Assembly: GCA_009760855.2 (NCBI GenBank)
Contig: WPIO01000007.1
Coordinates: forward strand, 6,356,501 to 6,420,500
Direction of reading: 5' to 3'
Source: Cristatella mucedo
Taxonomy: Eukaryota; Bryozoa; Phylactolaemata; Cristatellidae
DNA: 64,000 nt
Of this stretch, positions 53,714 through 64,000 are shown in pieces. How positions within the stretch are numbered: position 1 is the stretch's first letter; each line of letters opens with the position of its first letter. The translations under genes and the position numbers were made by a program. The notes beneath the pieces are model-generated. The model did no database searches and had not been told where the DNA came from. It worked only from the letters and a program-made list of their open reading frames with translations.

Positions 53714-54454
53714 TGTTGATTTCCGAGAGAGGAAGAAGGTAAGAAAAATAAAGAAAGTAAGTGGCAGAGAGCAAGGAAAACAGCCAGCAGACACAGGCAG
53801 ACAGACATGTAGATAGACGACAAACGTTGCCTGCAAATGCAAGCTGATCAGCCAATGTGGCTCAGCGTCAATATTGAGGCGGGTGTTACACCAGCAGGCA
53901 CCCGTAAAGCCTAGCAAAAACATGACGTTAACTTGAGGCTCAAGTCCATGACTTATGAAAACGGGAATGAGCTACCTTCCTACCCTTTGCACACAATGCG
54001 AACGGTGGAAACGACATCAGCAGGTGAGGCTTTCGGTAACGTCGAGGACGAAAACACCCACGACGCGTAACAGATGGAGAGTCTAGGCCAGCGCAGCTCC
54101 CGCGGCACAATCTCGCGAGGCAAGTGTGAGACCAGAACGAGAACGGAGTTAAAAAGCTTGGTACGGCGGGGCCCGTCTGGCCTGATCCTACAGCCGCACC
54201 CAACCATAACCGGTAAACCCGACCTGGCAAAGTGTCGCTACTGCTTTGAACAGGAAGGCGTGAGATACGCGGCAGTCGCTCGACACCCTATCCGTACGCT
54301 TGGCTTAAGGCCCGGGACCAGAATCGCTGCACAGTCCCGGGCGTCCATCCCCGCCTGCACACATCACACGGTTGCATTCTATTTGCCCCTTAACTCCAAA
54401 TCCTGGCTGCAGCTACAGTTTCATGTTTCACGCATTCTTCGGCCCTTCTTCAGT

Positions 54455-54537
54455 ATGATGGTCATTAACACAATAGTCAAGAAAATTTTGAGACGAACTT
54501 GTATCCGATCGTCGTCACGCCAGCGGCAGCTACACAG
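54455..54537 (+). CDS. possible first exon coding a mitochondrial-type presequence
   Basis: Inside a CpG-rich block (54.0-54.6 kb), an ATG pair at 54455/54458 opens a frame reading MVINTIVKKILRRTCIRSSS, basic and without acidic residues, ending in CACAG|GTGAGG, a strong donor. The frame also extends upstream to 54074 without a stop. No second exon could be identified, so the gene call is speculative. Confidence 0.3.
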
Positions 54538-55137
54538 GTGAGGGCGTAACCCTCGCCTAGCCCGACAGTACAGCCGACCCGACTTATGACTGCTAGTTGA
54601 TACGAGACACGGAGAAGACGCGGCAACATACCTGCCATGAAAATCGAGAAAATAGTGCAGTGTAAATCCTTATTATCTTAGGCTATATCTATTGCGGCTG
54701 CTAGCAGCATTACAAGCTTGTCATGTCCCCGGTCGGACTCCTGTTTTCTTGTGGTGGGCGGTGAGCCAAATGCTTCCGGCGAGAGGCGGCTAACGAATAG
54801 ACTTCGGACGCCGACGTTCAGAATCGTCTGCTGCGTTCTCACGCACTTGATAAAGCGCATGAGCCTGGTCCCTAACGAATGGAACTTAACCTGGAGCTTA
54901 AACGAATAGAGGTTTGGACCCACCCACGGGGCTTTTTCAAAGTAGATTTATGCGTATGTTAATTTGATCAGTGAACAGGCAATCTTGGAAATCCTCGCGA
55001 GCTCGTTGTGACAAAGTATTATCTGCTAGGCAGCATAGGTGTAGTCGTAAAGCAAAGCTCTTTATCAACTTCATAGCTGCATGCAAGCTCTCCATAAAAC
55101 TTAACATGTGTATGCACCAAGAGTATATTGTCAAATC

Positions 55138-55360
55138 TTATGCTTGCTGACACTGTGCATGCTGCCACTAACCACATTTGCATGCCGACCCTGTGCATGT
55201 CACCCCTAACCATATTATTCATTTCGTTTGTTTTTTCAAGCATGATTTTACTTACCATTCAATTGCATTTCACTTTACAGCAAATGTAAAGCGCCTAGAG
55301 AGAGATTAAGTTCTCTGAGGGTGCTTTATCAAGTGAATTATTATTATTATTATTATTAAA
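55138..55360 (+). mobile_element. LINE F1 3' UTR fragment
   Basis: Near-consensus last 220 bp of F1, ending TTATTATTATTATTATT. Severely 5'-truncated and recent-looking. Confidence 0.82.
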
Positions 55361-55839
55361 TCACCATGCCTGGACAAAATATTGTCAAAGTACACTTAAC
55401 ACACGATTCACACAGGTACCCTCAACCAAACTCACGAGTGAGAAAGGTCTAGATGTAACAAATGTGTTTTGGAACGCGTGGCCGGCCTGCACACCTGAGC
55501 CGAACACCCAGCCACCGCCGTTTTGGGATCGATTGATGGCAATCAAGACTCGTGATTCTGCCTGCCCCTTGGGTACCGGGTGTCGTGGTTCTATCGTCGC
55601 ATTGTAAGACGTGTCGTCAAAGTTCCTTATAAGCGTTACAGCTGCTTCTGCTCAAGCCAACTGTCACCTGACCGTACCCATCCAGGTTCACACAGCTGCT
55701 GACTAATGTTTGCTTAGGTCTGAGATACCTATACTGCCGTATCAGTTCCGAACCAAGGTCACGACAGCAAAAAGCGCGTCGGTGTGCGCTTTGCTCAGGC
55801 TTTTCGGGTTTGGTGATTGAAACCCCAAAGAGTGCTTAA

Positions 55840-56100
55840 GTTTCTCCTGCTCGTGCTCCGACTATCTATCTGAAATACTTCCTAATCTGACCTCCCGTCG
55901 CACCACCCGGTTATCTGATTCAAGTTGTACAGTAGTGCCTCTAAGCAGCCTCGAATCCTATCAGATCACGCTTACATTACAGTTCGTATGCTCTCGAAGC
56001 CCGTAGCTCACAATTGGCTGGCACCATGACATCTCTGATTCGAGAGATTAAATAAGTTCTTTGATGGCGCTATACAAATATATCATTATTATTATTTAAA
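55840..56100 (+). mobile_element. LINE F1 old 3' fragment
   Basis: Reads RRTTRLSDSSCTVVP-like codons, YALEAR-type C-terminus, then a tail GAGAGATTAAATAAGTTCTT and (ATT)n. Confidence 0.6.
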
Positions 56101-56584
56101 CGCAGCTAAAAAATTACTTATTCATTACAGCATTAGCGTAATTTGTATGAATTGTTCTCCATGCACTTAGGCGTACTAAAACTGTGTATGCGATCACAAC
56201 CAATTATGTATGCAGGTTTGCGTTCCAGCAAATACTTATGTGCCCAAGTAGGATTCATTGGCCCGGGGCGGCTGTAATTATATACTGGGAGAGGGGGGGG
56301 GTCACCAGGCCAAGCAGGCACGTTGACTTTTGGCAGGAGGAGCAATGACGCCAATATACTTCGGTAATCGATTAGAAAAACTCGTCTGGTCTGCATGTGA
56401 GCGAAGTCGCTCATTACGATCCGAAAGGATCATCATCCGAAAAGACGGAAAGACGTTGGTGTTTGTGTGTGTGGCCGGTGGCTAGCCTGCTATAGATTGC
56501 CATTCTGACTGTCTCTCCCAGACGACCGAGTCAAATGCGAGCCCTCGGCATCTTACTTATGTCACATCTCCGATAATAGTGATC

Positions 56585-57010
56585 AAATCACTTCAAATCC
56601 TTTGGAGACCATGCATTTAGCTCGTACTCTCCTAAAGCCTGGAACTCACTCCCGACTTCCGTCACGACATCCCCTGACTGAAACGCCGCTCCAGGCACAA
56701 TTAATTAGGAAAAAAGTCATACCACATTTAAAAAGAAATTAAAAACGCGCCTATTTAGGACAGCATTTAGTTGGTCTCTGTGATTCGTTCTTTATGTGCT
56801 TACACGTGCTGACACTGTGCATGCTGCCACTAACCACACTTGTATTCTGACCCTGTGCGTGTCACCCTTCATAATGTTACTCATGTTGTCTATCAAGCTA
56901 GATACCAATCGCCGTTCAATCGCGTTTCCCTTTGCAGCAACTGTAAAGCGTCTTGAAAGAGATTGAGTACTGTGAGGGCGTATTATCAAGTGCATTTTTA
57001 TTATTATATT
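56585..57010 (+). mobile_element. LINE F1 3' fragment
   Basis: [23 protein letters not shown] codons, a short internal insertion near 56680-56720, then the 3' UTR and tail to ATTTTTATTATTATATT. Confidence 0.72.
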
Positions 57011-57426
57011 ATCAACTTGAAATTTGAAATGTATGGTTTTTGAACTTACACATCATTCCAGCCATCTCTGGCGTGAGCTACGCGCATACATACTTGGTAC
57101 TTAACTCTCTTATTTAATATCGTTTACCCAAAAATGTTCACGGGCACATACCAGTTACTGCTTTATAAACATCCGGTCATCTACAAATTTCGCAAGTTTA
57201 CAGCTGAAAAAGAATGTATTAGGGCGCGGTGATCCGGCTTGCTGGGGCTCCGGTCACTTGGATCGACTCGTGTTAACAGCTAATTTTAGGGTCAAACTAG
57301 CTTGGTGCGCAGAAATCACGATAGTAACACTAAATATTCTGCTTTCGTCCGCACACCGAGCCCGCGCGAACCCCTTCCAATATGCTTTGGTGCCTGCGGC
57401 TACGGTGCCAAATGCTACGTCAAGCG

Positions 57427-57462
57427 TGCAAGGAATTTATAGGAACACGCAAGGAATTTATA
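57427..57462. repeat. short direct duplication
   Basis: GCAAGGAATTTATA occurs twice, 5 nt apart, in the MLH1-proximal intergenic region. Confidence 0.8.
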
Positions 57463-57707
57463 ACTGCGCCGCGCTAACGAAGGAATAACGCTGGCGTCAC
57501 TTTACAGGTGTACATTTCGCAATCGTTCCCAACCAGTTCTTAGGAGAGCTCGCAAAAAGGCTGCTGGCGACAAGTGCGATATAAATTCGAAAGCTTATAG
57601 CCTAAACAGAGCCAACAGATAGCGAAAAGATTGTATAAAACCGAAAAGATCAATCACAATGCACAACTATGTGATTCAAGGCCGGCGGGCCGCGGTCTGT
57701 TAGCTAC

Positions 57708-57725
57708 CGCATGCGCACTGATTGG
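57708..57725. promoter_or_regulatory. NRF1-like site and inverted CCAAT box
   Basis: CGCATGCGCA (57708-57717) is close to the palindromic NRF1 consensus; ATTGG (57721-57725) is a reverse CCAAT box three bases later. They lie about 800 bp before the MLH1 ATG in a locally CpG-rich stretch. Confidence 0.45.
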
Positions 57726-57944
57726 CCCCTGTGTGCCCACTGAAAGTCACTCAGGCGTTGGGTGCGCTATAGATTAAACAATGCTCTTCCAACTAAGTAC
57801 GTATGCAGGCAGAAACCCCGAAGCTGGTTCGCAGGAACGTATATTTTCGCGCGCGCCTGCAGCGCTCCCCCAGACACAACTCTCTTCCAGGTTGGCGTTC
57901 CCTCTCTTCCCCCACTCCCTCCCAGCCACAACTCATTCCGTGAG

Positions 57945-57954
57945 TTGGCGGGAA
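57945..57954 (+). promoter_or_regulatory. E2F consensus site upstream of MLH1
   Basis: TTGGCGGGAA is a perfect E2F-type consensus, about 560 bp before the MLH1 ATG, in a GC-rich block (57.66-58.1 kb). Confidence 0.42.
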
Positions 57955-58095
57955 GACAAAGCCGGCCTGTGGATAAACCAAAGCCGCCAGACTACAGCTG
58001 GGCACCGGCCTGTCCCTAGGCCACAGCCACCAGCTGTTAGACCCTGGGGTGGTTTAGGGCACTACCCGTCTGACTGCACTGGCAGTGGGCCGGCG

Positions 58096-58103
58096 TTCCC
58101 GCC
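58096..58103 (-). promoter_or_regulatory. second E2F-like site upstream of MLH1
   Basis: TTCCCGCC, an E2F half-site in reverse, about 415 bp before the MLH1 ATG. It is a short motif; weight comes only from the pairing with the site at 57945. Confidence 0.3.
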
Positions 58104-58136
58104 GATCTGAATCATGCACAGAGAAACACAAACTAC

Positions 58137-58215
58137 AAGCGCTACAGAGAATTCTCCTTCTTAAAACCCACTTAGTTCGCGTGGCTTTTGCGGAGCTACT
58201 GACGGCGATACATAA
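58137..58215 (+). mobile_element. LINE F2 3' UTR fragment in the MLH1 5' flank
   Basis: GAGAATTCTCCTTCTTAAAA, CCCACTTAGTTCGC and GCGATACATAACA match the F2 tail with divergence. It lies about 300 bp before the MLH1 ATG. Confidence 0.55.
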
Positions 58216-58508
58216 CAAAACGTTACAGTCTAGTCGGTAGAACATTCAGTAGCGTCTGCAAGGACAAGGTCATACAATGCGGCTGCTTAAGTAACGCCTG
58301 CCGGTCAGGTTTGCTGTGCAGCAGCTATGTGTACCATTATATATTATATATAAGAAATATATAAATTATTAATCAACTGGAGCATTTTAAGACTGCCGTT
58401 TACTCGCCACAATGATTTAAAAGCAAGCTGAGTATCTGACGGAGCAATCGAAAGAAAAGTATTGCTAGGGTACAAACTTCCTTTGCCGCCTCGTGCGCTT
58501 TCGGTTAA

Positions 58509-64000
<5,492 letters not shown>

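Larger units (their letters stand above)
57011..58136. promoter_or_regulatory. MLH1 5' flank, GC-rich promoter candidate
   Basis: GC and CpG rise from about 57.66 to 58.1 kb, holding the NRF1-like, CCAAT and two E2F-like sites. No TATA box is placed. A start site in this block would give a long 5' leader or an untranslated first exon. Confidence 0.4.

Noticed and set aside
54074-54541. 155-codon open frame on the plus strand taken as a whole protein
   Set aside because: Its first part has no protein-like character and a strong donor lies inside its end. Only the last 28 codons are kept as a weak exon candidate.
55400-55445. Second exon for the presequence-like candidate (acceptor CACAG at 55414, donor GTGAGA)
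   Set aside because: It would add only about eight codons before a weak donor or a stop, with no protein-like content.

Overview
This window is animal nuclear DNA. It has spliced protein genes with GT-AG introns up to 8 kb and about 40% GC between exons. Non-LTR (CR1/L2-type) retrotransposon relics, tRNA-derived SINEs, Tc1/mariner relics and long microsatellites are dense throughout. The phylum cannot be fixed from the sequence; an invertebrate metazoan is the best guess. There is no bacterial-style gene organisation.

Three conserved genes could be assembled exon by exon, with splice phases that agree at every junction. (1) Minus strand, about 813-26485: a PWWP-domain gene of the HDGF/PSIP1 (LEDGF) family. 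It has seven well supported exons and one tentative last exon, including micro-exons of 33 and 49 nt, and codes for about 293 aa. No integrase-binding domain was seen. (2) Minus strand, 32348-51121: a complete seven-exon ACSF3 gene (mitochondrial malonyl-CoA synthetase, 577 aa) with all adenylate-forming-enzyme motifs. (3) Plus strand, from 58518 off the right edge: the first three exons of MLH1 (DNA mismatch repair MutL homologue), covering its GHKL ATPase motifs. Human exons 3 and 4 are one exon here. ACSF3 and MLH1 are divergent, with 7.4 kb between their start codons. HDGF-like and ACSF3 are co-oriented, with 5.9 kb between them. The three genes have no shared pathway; they are simply neighbours.

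Most of the rest is mobile DNA. Two LINE families recur. F1 has a 3' tail ending in (ATT)n. F2 has a different C-terminal end and tail. Two tRNA-derived SINE families recur. SINE-A has perfect A and B boxes. SINE-B has a 3' tail that is nearly the F1 LINE tail, so it is probably mobilised by F1. Several copies are nested: F2 inside F1 at 13.4-15.7 kb, antisense F1 and SINE-B inside F1 at 24.4-26.4 kb, and SINE-B inside F2 at 45.6-47 kb. A 460-bp non-autonomous DNA transposon with terminal inverted repeats lies in HDGF-like intron 2. CpG-rich stretches near 26.6-27.4, 50.4-51.2, 54.0-54.6 and 57.7-58.1 kb look like promoters.

Layout: 0-26.5 kb HDGF-like gene and its TE-filled introns; 26.6-27.5 kb CpG-rich 5' flank; 27.5-32.3 kb intergenic LINE relics and microsatellites; 32.3-51.1 kb ACSF3; 51.1-58.5 kb intergenic with two weak exon candidates and a promoter-like cluster; 58.5-64 kb start of MLH1.
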